From: Pontibacter chinhatensis
GTDB taxonomy: Bacteria > Bacteroidota > Bacteroidia > Cytophagales > Hymenobacteraceae
Reading direction: 5' to 3'
Length of the DNA stretch: 64,000 nucleotides
Assembly (NCBI RefSeq): GCF_900113285.1
Contig: NZ_FOOT01000004.1
Coordinates: forward strand, 372,001 to 436,000
Shown: positions 24,541 through 33,072 of the stretch, in pieces
Layout: each line of letters begins with the position of its first letter
Position numbering within the stretch: position 1 is the stretch's first letter
The notes under the pieces: generated by a model
Told to the model about the DNA's origin: nothing
Seen by the model: the letters and a program-made list of their open reading frames with translations, nothing else
Database searches by the model: none
Translations under genes and position numbers: made by a program

Positions 24541-25275
24541 TTATAAATTCCAAATATTCCAGGCAGCCTCTGCCTGCAGGTACAGCATGGGCAGCCCGTT
24601 AAGCACCTTGGCTCCCTTGCCGGCAGCATGCTGCAAAAACAGGGTCTGCTCCGGGTTATACACCAGGTCGTAGAAGTAATGTCGGCTCGTTATACTTTCG
24701 TATGGCAGCTCCGGCGCCTCCTGCACCTGCGGATACATGCCCAGTGGCGTGGTGTTGATGATGAGGTTATACTTTTGCAGCAGCTCCGGGGTAAGCTGGG
24801 CATAGCTTAGCTGCTCCTCCCCTGCTTGCCTGGAGACGCGCTTGTAGGGAATTTGCAGCGCATCCAGTGCGGCCCACACAGCTTTAGCGGCCCCGCCCGT
24901 GCCCAGTACCAAGGCCTGCCCCCGCTCCTGCTCCGGGTAAAATGCCTCCAGCGAGTCCCGGAATCCGATATAGTCGGTGTTGTAGCCTTTGGTGCGGCCA
25001 CCGCTTATCTTAATGGTGTTCACTGCTCCGATTTTGGCGGCGGCTTCGTCGAGCTCATCCAGTAGCGGGATCACCTGCTCTTTGTAGGGCACCGTTACGT
25101 TCAGGCCCACCAGTTCGGGCTCCTGCGACAATAATTGCGGCAGTTCTGCTGCTGAGGACAGCTCGTACAATTCGTAGGCGGCATCCGTCACGCCCTCTCG
25201 CAGAAACTTCTCTGTAAAATATTTCTTGGAGAACGAGTGGCCAAGCTTTTTACCGATGAGACCGAACTTTCGCAT
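24541..25275 (-). CDS. aroE: Shikimate dehydrogenase
   Basis: The 244-residue product carries AroE motifs: FGLIGKKLGHSFSKKYF at the N-terminus (shikimate-binding Ser-x-Ser variant HSFS), GLNVTVPYKEQVIPLLDEL with the catalytic Lys, GAVNTIKI, NTDYIGFRDSL, and the NADP-binding GTGGAAKAV. It reduces 3-dehydroshikimate to shikimate in aromatic amino-acid synthesis. It is slightly short compared with E. coli AroE (272 aa), as is usual in Bacteroidota. It lies 9 bases after the DUF368 gene. Confidence 0.95.
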   Translation of the reverse strand: MRKFGLIGKKLGHSFSKKYFTEKFLREGVTDAAYELYELSSAAELPQLLSQEPELVGLNVTVPYKEQVIPLLDELDEAAAKIGAVNTIKISGGRTKGYNTDYIGFRDSLEAFYPEQERGQALVLGTGGAAKAVWAALDALQIPYKRVSRQAGEEQLSYAQLTPELLQKYNLIINTTPLGMYPQVQEAPELPYESITSRHYFYDLVYNPEQTLFLQHAAGKGAKVLNGLPMLYLQAEAAWNIWNL

Positions 25276-25284
25276 AGCAGGGAG

Positions 25285-26229
25285 TTATACTTTGGTCGTG
25301 TTATCGTCTGTGTAATGGTCGATGAGGTACACGAACAGGAAGCCGAAGATGGCCAGCAGCACGCCGTAGAGCAAGTATGGCTCATGGCCGGTCAGGGCCT
25401 CGTAAGTACCCGGCAGCACATTTTCCTGCACCAGCGGTTTTACCTCGCCGTGGCGGTCGGTGTACGTCTCCAGGGTCTGCTTCCAGGGCCATACTTTGTT
25501 CAGGGATCCGATCATAAAGCCCGTCAGCAGCGCCACGGTTACGTTGTGGTAGTTCTTCAGCATCCAGTTAAGCACATGCGAGAAGAGCAGGATACCGGTA
25601 ACACACCCCAGGCCGAAGGTAAGTATAATACTTATCCGGAGCTCTTTGAGCGCCAGCATAATAAATTCATACTTTGCCAGCAGCACCAGGATAAAGCTCC
25701 CGGAGATGCCGGGCAGAATCATGGCGCAGATGGCGATGGCGCCCGAAAGGAACACAAACCAGTAGGCATCCGGAGTTTGTGCGGGCGTGGCCACCGTAAT
25801 GTAGTAAGCCAAGGCAACCCCCAGCAAACCGGCCAGCACCACCCCCAGGGTCCAGCGGGTGATCTTTTTGGCCACCACCACGGCAGAGGCCACAATCAGC
25901 CCAAAGAAAAAGGCCCACAGCATCTCGGAGTGAAATTCCAGCAAGTATAAAATCAGCCGGGAGAGTGAAACAATAGACAGGCCAATGCCCGCCAGCAGCA
26001 CTACCAGGAAGTTGCCGTTGATGTGTTTCCAGAACCCGCTGATGTTGAAGCGCAGCAGGAGCTTCAGCGCCTCGCCATTGACGGAGCGGATGGAGCCCAG
26101 CAGCTCCTCGTAGATACCGGTGATAAAGGCAATGGTACCTCCCGAAACGCCCGGCACGACGTCGGCGGCGCCCATGCCTATGCCCTTCGAGAACAGCAGC
26201 AAATACTCTTTCAGCGATCTTCTTTCCAT
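25285..26229 (-). CDS. DUF368 membrane protein (undecaprenyl-phosphate translocase-type)
   Basis: From the ATG at 26229 the product has 314 residues and ~8 hydrophobic helices, with the DUF368 signature GIGMGAADVVPGVSGGTIAF near the N-terminus and a second inverted motif MILPGISGSFILVLLAKYE. DUF368 proteins (PopT) have been reported to recycle undecaprenyl phosphate across the membrane for wall and surface polymer synthesis. The longer open frame adds 24 codons without membrane character and was trimmed. It is probably co-transcribed with aroE, while a terminator separates it from comA. Confidence 0.88.
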   Translation of the reverse strand: MERRSLKEYLLLFSKGIGMGAADVVPGVSGGTIAFITGIYEELLGSIRSVNGEALKLLLRFNISGFWKHINGNFLVVLLAGIGLSIVSLSRLILYLLEFHSEMLWAFFFGLIVASAVVVAKKITRWTLGVVLAGLLGVALAYYITVATPAQTPDAYWFVFLSGAIAICAMILPGISGSFILVLLAKYEFIMLALKELRISIILTFGLGCVTGILLFSHVLNWMLKNYHNVTVALLTGFMIGSLNKVWPWKQTLETYTDRHGEVKPLVQENVLPGTYEALTGHEPYLLYGVLLAIFGFLFVYLIDHYTDDNTTKV

Positions 26230-26270
26230 ATATGTGCTAAAGCTATAGGTTGGTTGGCCTCTATAAAAAG

Positions 26271-26304
26271 AAATTGCCCGCACGGCCACACCGACGGGCA
26301 ATTT
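26271..26304 (-). terminator. Terminator between comA and the DUF368 gene
   Basis: AAATTGCCCG (26271-26280) pairs perfectly with CGGGCAATTT (26295-26304), followed in the minus direction by a T-rich stretch. It lies 20 bases after the comA stop, before the DUF368 start. Confidence 0.7.
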
Positions 26305-26323
26305 ATACTTTCATACTTATACT

Positions 26324-27106
26324 TTAGATCTGCAGACCGTTCTTTTCCATGTTCAGGAAATGGTCGAAGGTGTCGCCGCGCAGGCCCAGGCGGATGGTCT
26401 CCAGCGGAATAACCTCGCTCGGGGCGATGTTGCCCAGGTTCACGTTCGCGCCCAGCAGCTTGATAAACCATACTTGCTGCGCCTTCTGCGGGGCTTCCCA
26501 CAGGATTTTCTCGAAAGGCACCTGCGTCAGGATTTCCTCTACCAGACCGCTGCGCACCTCACCGGTGGAACGGAACAAGCCAACGTTACCTCCCTCGCGG
26601 GCCTCGCCGATCACTTTCCAGGCGCCTGCCTCCAGCTCAGCCTTCATCAGCCTGATCCACATATAAGGAGGGATGATCTTCTCGGCATCCTTGGAGCCCA
26701 CCTCCGACAGCACCGTTACCTGCTCCGACAGCTTGGCGATATACTCGCACTTTGCCTCATGCGGCATTTCCAGCGAGCCGTCCGATACCTCGGCAAAGGT
26801 CATTTCATACTTGTCCAGCACCCGGCGGTAATCGTCGAACTGGTTGCGTGCAATAAAGGCCTCAAACAAGGTGCCTCCAAAGTATGTGGGGATACCGGCA
26901 GCCCTGTACACTTCCAGCTTCCTTGTAAGGTTAGGCGTCACGTAGGACGTGGCCCAGCCCAGCTTTACAATATCAACATACTCTCCGGCTACCTCCAGGA
27001 AGTCCTCTACTTCCCGTATGCTCAGGCCTTTGTCCATGGCCATGGTAAAACCACGCTCACGCGGCTTTGCCTCGCGCTCCGGAATGCTTTTAAGGGTGTA
27101 ATTCAT
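26324..27106 (-). CDS. comA: Phosphosulfolactate synthase (ComA family)
   Basis: The 260-residue TIM-barrel protein matches the ComA family: RGFTMAMDKGLSIREVEDFL, VDIVKLGWATSYV, YFGGTLFEAFI, FAEVSDGSLEMP, EVGSKDAEKI, KVIGEAREGGNVGLF, EILTQVPFEKILWEAPQK and GANVNLGNIAPSEVI. The enzyme adds sulfite to phosphoenolpyruvate to give phosphosulfolactate, the first step of coenzyme M synthesis in methanogens. No other coenzyme M genes are here, so the product probably goes to another sulfonate, such as sulfolactate or cysteate; that is inference. It lies 6 bases after the TPR gene on the same strand. Confidence 0.9.
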   Translation of the reverse strand: MNYTLKSIPEREAKPRERGFTMAMDKGLSIREVEDFLEVAGEYVDIVKLGWATSYVTPNLTRKLEVYRAAGIPTYFGGTLFEAFIARNQFDDYRRVLDKYEMTFAEVSDGSLEMPHEAKCEYIAKLSEQVTVLSEVGSKDAEKIIPPYMWIRLMKAELEAGAWKVIGEAREGGNVGLFRSTGEVRSGLVEEILTQVPFEKILWEAPQKAQQVWFIKLLGANVNLGNIAPSEVIPLETIRLGLRGDTFDHFLNMEKNGLQI

Positions 27107-27112
27107 CTGATT

Positions 27113-28510
27113 CTATTTGCGGTACTGATCAATTAATCGGGCCAATGCACGCTGCGACTCCAGCTCAGGGAAGAACTCGAACAGCAGCTTGTGCTTGTCG
27201 AAGTCCAAAATTAATGCATTTTCCAGATAATTGTATGCCTCGCGGTATTTTCCTGCAGAAAGCATGTAAGCGCAGGCTCTGTAATATAGCTCTGCCTCAC
27301 GGGGTTGCAGCTCTATGGCGTTCAGAATAATGTCCGTGGCCTCTTCGAAATTACCCTGCTCGTAAAGTATAACCGACCAGTTCAGGTAGATATTCTTGTC
27401 GTCCGGGCGAATCTCGGCAGCGCGCTCATAGCTCTCCAGCGCCGATACCACATGGCCCACATGGTACTCCGCGCCAGCCAGGGCCACCCAATAGTCGGCG
27501 CTGTCGTCGTACAAGTCAACGGCCTTCTTAAAAAAGTGAATAGCCTCATACCACTTGCCCTGTGCATCCAGAATAACGCCAATGCCAAACCAGGCCTCGT
27601 CCATTTCCGGGTCCAGGTCCACCGACTTCTGGTAATAGCGCCGGGAAAGGTCCCACTGCCGCAGCTTCTCGTAGCACTCGCCGATGTTGCAGTAGATTTC
27701 CGCGTTTGGCTTGCCATGCTCTATCATGGCATTAAAGGCATCAATTGCCTTGCTATACTCGCCCGTAAACACCAGGGCATTGGCCATGTTGTTGTAGGCC
27801 GTAATAAAGTCGGGGCGAATGATGGTGGCGTAATCGTAGGCGCCTATGGCCTTGTCGTAGGCCCCCATCTTGTTGTACACGTTGCCCAGGTTAAACCAGG
27901 CCACATACGAGTACGGGTCGTCGTCCACGAACTTCTGGAAGAACGGCACATTCTCGCTCACAGTGTTGGTCACGTCCAGGCAGTAAAGTATTTCCTGCAT
28001 GGCCGCCTCGTTCTCCAGGTTCAGCTCGATGCATTTTTTATAGTACTTCACAGCCGACGCCAGTTTCCCCCAGGTTTGGTAGGCAAGCGCTATGTTGAAA
28101 TAGATATCATCGCGGTCATCGGCATAGGCCAGGGCCTTTTTAAAGTAGTCGATGGCATCGCGAAACTCGCCACGCTGGGTATAGATAATGCCCCGGGTCA
28201 GCTGCACGTCGGCATTCTCCGGATCCACCTCGGCCACTTTGTTGATTAGCTCCAGGGCCTCGTTAAAGCTGCCGGACATGGCCAGCAGTTGCGCCTTGTC
28301 TATCTGCAGGTCCATCGAGAAGGGATACTGCGTTAAAGCAGCATCGCAGGCAGCCAGGGCCTTTTTATACTCAAAGTTCGCAGTGTAGTGATCTATAATA
28401 TACTCAAAATCAGTGAGGTCGAAAAACGCCGTCTCATTGCTACTGAGCGTGCGCTCGTAACGCTGAATGAGCTCTAGCTCCTCGCTGTGTTCGTCAAAGT
28501 CTTCTTTCAT
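27113..28510 (-). CDS. Tetratricopeptide-repeat protein
   Basis: The 465-residue soluble protein is built almost entirely of TPR units (e.g. VQLTRGIIYTQRGEFRDAID, VAWFNLGNVYNKMGAYDKAI, YNNMANALVFTGEYSKAI, EAWFGIGVILDAQGKWYEAI), about ten by eye. An acidic N-terminus (MKEDFDEHSEELELIQRY) precedes them and there is no signal peptide. It is a scaffold for protein interaction. A long single-domain TPR protein of this kind is common in Bacteroidota next to comA or aroE-like genes, but its partner is unknown. Confidence 0.88.
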   Translation of the reverse strand: MKEDFDEHSEELELIQRYERTLSSNETAFFDLTDFEYIIDHYTANFEYKKALAACDAALTQYPFSMDLQIDKAQLLAMSGSFNEALELINKVAEVDPENADVQLTRGIIYTQRGEFRDAIDYFKKALAYADDRDDIYFNIALAYQTWGKLASAVKYYKKCIELNLENEAAMQEILYCLDVTNTVSENVPFFQKFVDDDPYSYVAWFNLGNVYNKMGAYDKAIGAYDYATIIRPDFITAYNNMANALVFTGEYSKAIDAFNAMIEHGKPNAEIYCNIGECYEKLRQWDLSRRYYQKSVDLDPEMDEAWFGIGVILDAQGKWYEAIHFFKKAVDLYDDSADYWVALAGAEYHVGHVVSALESYERAAEIRPDDKNIYLNWSVILYEQGNFEEATDIILNAIELQPREAELYYRACAYMLSAGKYREAYNYLENALILDFDKHKLLFEFFPELESQRALARLIDQYRK

Positions 28511-28575
28511 CTCCAGTATCCAACCAGCTGCTCTGGGCAGCTTTTTTCTTACTACATATTAACACTGCAAATAGT

Positions 28576-29568
28576 TTATTTGGCCGCCTGCAGTGCACCT
28601 TTGGCCATCATTCCCTGCAGCTCGTGGCACACCCAGCTCACTGACTTTGACACGGGCCTGAACTGCAGCCCGATTGCCTTCTGGATTTTATCGCTGTTGA
28701 AGAAATGGGTTTTGCGCGATACCCTTGCCGTGTCTTTTGTGATAAGGGGCCGACTGCCGGTCAGCCAGGCACGGGCGTGCTCCAGTCGCCACACCACCTC
28801 CGCCAGCGGGCCAGGCACTTTCACACCGGGGGCTTTCTTGCTGAAACAGCGCGCCACCATCTCAAAAAACGCTTTATAGCTTAGCCGCTCTGAGTTCAGG
28901 ATAAACCTCTCTCCGGAGATACCCGAGAAGGTTAGCTGCAGCATGGCCTCCACCACATCCCGCACATCCACAAAATTCGCCTCCCCCGCGGTATAGAAGG
29001 GGCGCTCCCGGTATACATACCGGAACAGCTGCGTGCTGCTGCGGTTCCAGTCGGCCGGGCCAAGTATGATGGACGGGTTCACGATAACGGCATCCAGGCC
29101 TTCTGCCACGCCGCGCCATACTTCCAACTCCCCGAAGTACTTGGAGCTGGCATAGGCCGATGTCTTCTCGGCCGGATCCCACTTGGCCTTCTCTGTCAGG
29201 TTTTCTTTTTCTTTGGGCCGCCCGATAGCGGCAATGGAACTTACGTGGCACAGTTTTATACTTCCGGCCTCCAGGCAGGCATCCACTATGTTGGCGGTAC
29301 CCTCTATGTTCACCTGTTTCAGCAGCTCCTCGTCCTGCGGCGCATACGATATCAGCCCCGCACTATGGAACACATACCTGACATCCACCAGCTCGGCCCG
29401 CAACAGGGCGGGGTCCAGTATGTCGCCCTCCACCCACTGCACCTGGTCTGCCCCGGCCACAGCTGGTACACTGCCGCGGTAAAGCGCCTTTACCTGGTAC
29501 CCGCGCCGCAAAAGCTCCGGTATCAGAAAACTGCCGATGAGGCCACTGCCGCCCGTTACGAATACCAT
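28576..29568 (-). CDS. NAD-dependent epimerase/dehydratase (extended SDR)
   Basis: The 330-residue product starts with the dinucleotide-binding motif MVFVTGGSGLIGSFL (Gly-x-x-Gly-x-x-Gly) and has VFHSAGLIS, the active-site pair in SAYASSKYFGE (Tyr-x-x-x-Lys), and VNPSIILGP. These define an extended short-chain dehydrogenase, of the nucleoside-sugar epimerase or dihydroflavonol-reductase-like type. The substrate is not identifiable. It lies 65 bases before the TPR gene on the same strand and 40 bases after the PHP phosphatase. Confidence 0.88.
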   Translation of the reverse strand: MVFVTGGSGLIGSFLIPELLRRGYQVKALYRGSVPAVAGADQVQWVEGDILDPALLRAELVDVRYVFHSAGLISYAPQDEELLKQVNIEGTANIVDACLEAGSIKLCHVSSIAAIGRPKEKENLTEKAKWDPAEKTSAYASSKYFGELEVWRGVAEGLDAVIVNPSIILGPADWNRSSTQLFRYVYRERPFYTAGEANFVDVRDVVEAMLQLTFSGISGERFILNSERLSYKAFFEMVARCFSKKAPGVKVPGPLAEVVWRLEHARAWLTGSRPLITKDTARVSRKTHFFNSDKIQKAIGLQFRPVSKSVSWVCHELQGMMAKGALQAAK

Positions 29569-29608
29569 ATGTTGATGTGGAAGTATAAAGTATAAAACAA
29601 GGTGATAA

Positions 29609-30358
29609 TTATAGTTGCCTGTTCCGAAGCGGCAAGGCCAGGGCCTTTACAAGGTATTTTGAACTTAGCACCTTATGCAGAGTCGCAATATGCTTCAGCC
29701 CGTGCGTATCGGTACCCAGGAAGTCTACATACCCTTGCTCTATCAAACGCTCCGCTACATCCCTGGCGCCGGGAGAGTAATAGCCTGCCAGCGAGTTGAG
29801 GTTAGGCTGAAACAGCACCCCAAGCTCCCGCAACGCCACCAGCTCCTCGAACTTGCCATAGAAATAGGTATAGCGTTCCGGGTGCGCCAGCACAGGCTGG
29901 TACCCTTTGGAGCGCATCTTAAAGATGGTTTCCCGCAGGTTCAGGGGCTCATTCAGGAAAGATGTCTCAAACAGCAGGTAGTTTTTACCAAATGTGAGCA
30001 ACTCCTCGTCGTTGTCCAGCTTGTCCAGCAGGCCCTCGTCCAGGTAATACTCTGCCGCACAGTCCAGCTCCATCTCAATTCCCGCCTCCTCCACGGCCTG
30101 CCGCAGCAGCTGCAGCTTCTCACGGATAATCTCGGGGGTGTTCTTGTAGAAGTCGCTCATGATGTGCGGCGTCATGATCAGCTTACGGTAGCCCAGCTCC
30201 TTCATGCCCCGCACCAGCTCCAGCGACTGTTCCAGGCTATCAGAACCATCGTCTATACCCGGAAGTATATGCGAATGCATGTCCGCGCCGAGCTCGCTAA
30301 GCGATACACCCAGCACAGGCTCACTTCCTCCAAACAGGTTCTTTATAAACTGTATCAT
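29609..30358 (-). CDS. PHP-domain tyrosine phosphatase, CpsB/YwqE-like
   Basis: From the ATG at 30358 the product has 249 residues. Metal-binding PHP motifs are visible in order: ADMHSHILPGIDDGS, MTPHIMSDFYKNT, LFETSF, PVLAHPERYTYF and FLGTDTHGLKH. Bacteroidota and Firmicutes members dephosphorylate BY-kinases of capsule and exopolysaccharide export. No polysaccharide genes are adjacent, although the epimerase downstream could act on a sugar. The 16 codons before this start lack a plausible N-terminus. Confidence 0.88.
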   Translation of the reverse strand: MIQFIKNLFGGSEPVLGVSLSELGADMHSHILPGIDDGSDSLEQSLELVRGMKELGYRKLIMTPHIMSDFYKNTPEIIREKLQLLRQAVEEAGIEMELDCAAEYYLDEGLLDKLDNDEELLTFGKNYLLFETSFLNEPLNLRETIFKMRSKGYQPVLAHPERYTYFYGKFEELVALRELGVLFQPNLNSLAGYYSPGARDVAERLIEQGYVDFLGTDTHGLKHIATLHKVLSSKYLVKALALPLRNRQL

Positions 30359-30502
30359 CTTACCAACGTTGGCGCCTACGGCCCTGCTGCGGGTGCAGAA
30401 CGGCAAACGAACTTCAAAATAACAGAAATAAAATTCACTGTCAAAATAAAGCAGCCATCACACAGGTGCCTCTTTTACATACGTTTAAATCTATATAGGT
30501 GA

Positions 30503-30533
30503 TTGGTGCTTTGGGTGCAATTATATAGTTTTG
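30503..30533 (+). promoter_or_regulatory. Promoter of the acyl-CoA dehydrogenase gene
   Basis: TAGTTTTG at 30526-30533 fits the TAnnTTTG -7 box, and TTG at 30503 lies 20 bases upstream as the -33 element. This implies transcription from ~30540, ~70 bases ahead of the start codon. Confidence 0.55.
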
Positions 30534-30608
30534 TAAACATCGGATATTCTTATCCCGTTATACTTCCGACACATATCACCTTAACTACTTTCAACCCAAA
30601 ACTATTAC

Positions 30609-31748
30609 ATGGAATTAAAAACGACTGAAAACCAGCGCATGATTGCGGACATGGTTCGCGACTTTGGCGCCAGGCACATCAAACCCAAGATGCGTGAGTG
30701 GGACGAGACCCAGGAATTCCCGGTGGATCTGTTCCGGCAACTGGGCGAGCTGGGGCTGATGGGCGTGCTTGTGCCAACCGAGTACGGCGGTTCAGGCTTT
30801 GGCTACCTGGAGTACGTGACAGCCATCGCAGAGCTGTCCAAAATCGACGGCTCTATCGGCCTTTCGATGGCAGCGCATAACTCCCTGTGCACCGGACACA
30901 TCCTGGCGTTCGGTAACGAGGAGCAGAAAAGAAAATACCTGCCCAAGCTGGCCACCGGCGAATGGATCGGGGCCTGGGGCCTGACAGAACCCAACACCGG
31001 CTCGGATGCCGGCAACATGCGCACTGTGGCCGTACAGGACGGTGATCATTGGGTTATCAACGGAGCCAAGAATTTTATCACGCACGGTAAATCGGGCCAG
31101 GTGGCCGTCGTAATAGTGCGCACCGGTGAAGTTGGCGACTCACATGGCATGACCGCCTTCGTTATCGAAAAAGGCACCCCGGGCTTCAGCGCAGGCCGCA
31201 AGGAGGACAAACTGGGTATGCGTGCCTCCGAAACCACAGAGCTTATCTTCCAGGACTGCCGCGTGCATAAAGACCAGATCCTGGGCGAGGTTGGCGATGG
31301 CTTTGTACAGGCCATGAAAGTGCTGGACGGTGGCCGCATCTCCATCGCGGCGCTTTCGCTGGGCATTGCACAGGGTGCCCTAGAGGCCGCTGTAGCTTAC
31401 TCCAAGGAGCGCCATCAGTTTAACAAACCCATCTCTAGCTTTCAGGGAATAGCCTTCAAACTGGCCGATATGGCCACAGACGTAGAAGCGGCCTCCCTGC
31501 TTACGTATCAGGCAGCTGACATGAAGAACCGCGGACTGAATGTGAACAAAGAGTCGGCGATGGCGAAGCTTTTTGCCTCAGAGGTGGCGGTACGCGTGGC
31601 AAATGAGGGGGTACAGATATTCGGCGGCTACGGCTTCACGAAGGATTACCCGGCAGAGAAGTACTACCGCGACGCCAAGCTATGCACCATTGGCGAGGGA
31701 ACCAGCGAGATACAAAAGCTTGTTATTTCCAGAGCCATCCTGAAATAA
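30609..31748 (+). CDS. Acyl-CoA dehydrogenase (short/medium-chain type)
   Basis: The 379-residue flavoenzyme has standard ACAD blocks: GELGLMGVLVPTEYGGSGFG, the FAD signature GAWGLTEPNTGSDAGNMRT, FVIEKGTPGFSAGRKEDKLG and the C-terminal VQIFGGYGFTKDYPAEKYYR with the catalytic Glu in GEGTSEIQ. It oxidises acyl-CoA to enoyl-CoA, passing electrons to ETF. Butyryl-CoA-type specificity is inferred from overall similarity. It is a single gene with its own promoter and terminator. It contains none of the iterated heptamers, as expected for a highly expressed gene with strict codon choice. Confidence 0.95.
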   Translation: MELKTTENQRMIADMVRDFGARHIKPKMREWDETQEFPVDLFRQLGELGLMGVLVPTEYGGSGFGYLEYVTAIAELSKIDGSIGLSMAAHNSLCTGHILAFGNEEQKRKYLPKLATGEWIGAWGLTEPNTGSDAGNMRTVAVQDGDHWVINGAKNFITHGKSGQVAVVIVRTGEVGDSHGMTAFVIEKGTPGFSAGRKEDKLGMRASETTELIFQDCRVHKDQILGEVGDGFVQAMKVLDGGRISIAALSLGIAQGALEAAVAYSKERHQFNKPISSFQGIAFKLADMATDVEAASLLTYQAADMKNRGLNVNKESAMAKLFASEVAVRVANEGVQIFGGYGFTKDYPAEKYYRDAKLCTIGEGTSEIQKLVISRAILK

Positions 31749-31750
31749 AG

Positions 31751-31793
31751 AAGTGGCGCAAAAAAGCTGTATCGTTCTTTTGCGCCACTTTTT
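31751..31793 (+). terminator. Rho-independent terminator
   Basis: AAGTGGCGCAAAA (31751-31763) pairs perfectly with TTTTGCGCCACTT (31778-31790) and a T-run follows, directly after the acyl-CoA dehydrogenase stop. Confidence 0.88.
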
Positions 31794-31835
31794 GGAAATA
31801 AAACATGGCTGGCTAATAAATATTTAGCGCTTGCA

Positions 31836-31865
31836 TTGACTTAAGTATAATATTGTTTAAATTTG
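31836..31865 (+). promoter_or_regulatory. rpsU promoter
   Basis: TTGAC at 31836-31840 and TAAATTTG at 31858-31865 (TAnnTTTG) are separated by 17 bases, a good Bacteroidota promoter ~33 bases before the rpsU start. The sequence before the start (GCGAGG, 7 bases from ATG) is at best a weak Shine-Dalgarno. Confidence 0.65.
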
Positions 31866-31898
31866 CGTCCCTAAATCCAAAGAGAAGCGAGGAAAAAT

Positions 31899-32093
31899 AT
31901 GATTATTGTAAACGTAAAAGATAACGAGTCTGTAGACCGTGCTCTGAAGAGATTCAAGAAGAAATTTGAGAGAACTGGTGTTTTGAAAGAACTGCGCTCA
32001 AGAGCGTATTTCGAGAAGCCTTCTGTTACCAAAAGAAAGCAGAAAGAAAGAGCTGTGTACAAGCAGCAGATGTTTGCTAACGAAAACTACTAG
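31899..32093 (+). CDS. rpsU: 30S ribosomal protein bS21
   Basis: The 64-residue basic protein reads MIIVNVKDNESVDRALKRFK, continues with KKFERTGVLKELRSRAYFEK and ends with a Lys/Arg-rich tail, typical of Bacteroidota bS21. In this phylum bS21 helps occlude the 16S anti-Shine-Dalgarno. It begins the rpsU-xerC-hpf cluster conserved in the phylum. Confidence 0.96.
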   Translation: MIIVNVKDNESVDRALKRFKKKFERTGVLKELRSRAYFEKPSVTKRKQKERAVYKQQMFANENY

Positions 32094-32120
32094 TATCTCT
32101 AACAAGATATACTATTTTTC

Positions 32121-32167
32121 CATACTTTAGTATACCTGGGTTATCTGACCAGGTATACTAAAGTATG
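32121..32167 (+). promoter_or_regulatory. 19-bp perfect hairpin enclosing the xerC start codon
   Basis: CATACTTTAGTATACCTGG (32121-32139) and its exact complement (32149-32167) form a stem with a 9-base loop. The last three stem bases are the ATG of the recombinase gene. There is no T-run, so it is not a standard terminator. It could hide the start codon, act as an RNA processing site, or be a binding site for the recombinase. Confidence 0.6.
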
Positions 32168-33043
32168 GATTTGTTTTTCAAGTATTTACAGTACGAGAAG
32201 CGGTATAGCCCGCATACCCTTACCTCTTATCATACCGATCTGGGGCAGTTTGCCGATTACCTGAAAGAGGTATACCAGATCTCCGATGCCGCCGAGGCCG
32301 ATCACACCATTATCCGTTCCTGGATACTGACCCTGGTGCAGAACAACATCAAGCCGCGTTCTATCAACCGGAAGATCGCCTGCCTCCGCTCCTACTACAA
32401 ATTTTTGCTGGCGCAGGAACGCATCAAGGTAAACCCCATGCTGCGTATTAAGGCGCCCAAGGCCAGCAAGCGGCTACCCGCCTTTGTGCAGGAGGAGCCA
32501 TTCAACAACCTACTCGACAGCTTTACATTTGAGGATACCTTCGAAGGACAGCGCGACAGGCTGATCCTGGAGTTTCTGTATGGCACCGGCATCCGCCTTG
32601 CCGAGCTTATCAACATCGAGGCCTCCGACATAAACCTAAGTGCTAAAACAGTACGTGTGCTGGGCAAGGGTAACAAGGAGCGCATCGTACCCCTGAACGA
32701 CTCGCTCTTATTGGCGCTAGATGCCTACAAAACTGAGAAAAAGCATTTTTTAGGTGATAACAATTCGGTAAAATTGCTCGTTACCAATAAAGCACGGCCT
32801 CTTTACCCGAAGTTTGTGTATCGTGTCGTAAAAAAATATATCAGCTTGATTACCACATCCGAACACAATAGCCCGCATGTGCTGCGACACTCATTCGCCA
32901 CTCACTTGCTCAATAAGGGAGCCGATCTTAACGCGATCAAAGATCTGCTTGGCCATGCCAGCCTGGCTGCTACCCAGGTGTACACGCACAATTCCATCGA
33001 GCAACTCAAATCAATTTTTGAGAAGGCTCACCCGAAAGCATAA
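32165..33043 (+). CDS. xerC: Tyrosine recombinase XerC/XerD-like
   Basis: The 292-residue recombinase has an N-terminal SAM-like core-binding domain (KYLQYEKRYSPHTLTSYHTD) and a catalytic domain with the conserved residues: Arg in LYGTGIRLAELINIE, Lys in VLGKGNKERIVPL, His-x-x-Arg in HVLRHSFATHLL, His in LLGHASL and the nucleophile Tyr in ATQVYTHNS. It resolves chromosome dimers at dif with a partner. Position between rpsU and hpf indicates the housekeeping Xer rather than a phage integrase. Its start codon lies in a hairpin. The second Xer is not in the window. Confidence 0.92.
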   Translation: MDLFFKYLQYEKRYSPHTLTSYHTDLGQFADYLKEVYQISDAAEADHTIIRSWILTLVQNNIKPRSINRKIACLRSYYKFLLAQERIKVNPMLRIKAPKASKRLPAFVQEEPFNNLLDSFTFEDTFEGQRDRLILEFLYGTGIRLAELINIEASDINLSAKTVRVLGKGNKERIVPLNDSLLLALDAYKTEKKHFLGDNNSVKLLVTNKARPLYPKFVYRVVKKYISLITTSEHNSPHVLRHSFATHLLNKGADLNAIKDLLGHASLAATQVYTHNSIEQLKSIFEKAHPKA

Positions 33044-33072
33044 TTAAGTTTAACTTTTTAATTGTAAAGCAT

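Noticed and set aside
32165-33043. Integrase of a prophage or genomic island
   Set aside because: Its place between rpsU and hpf and the absence of phage or cargo genes indicate the housekeeping Xer recombinase.
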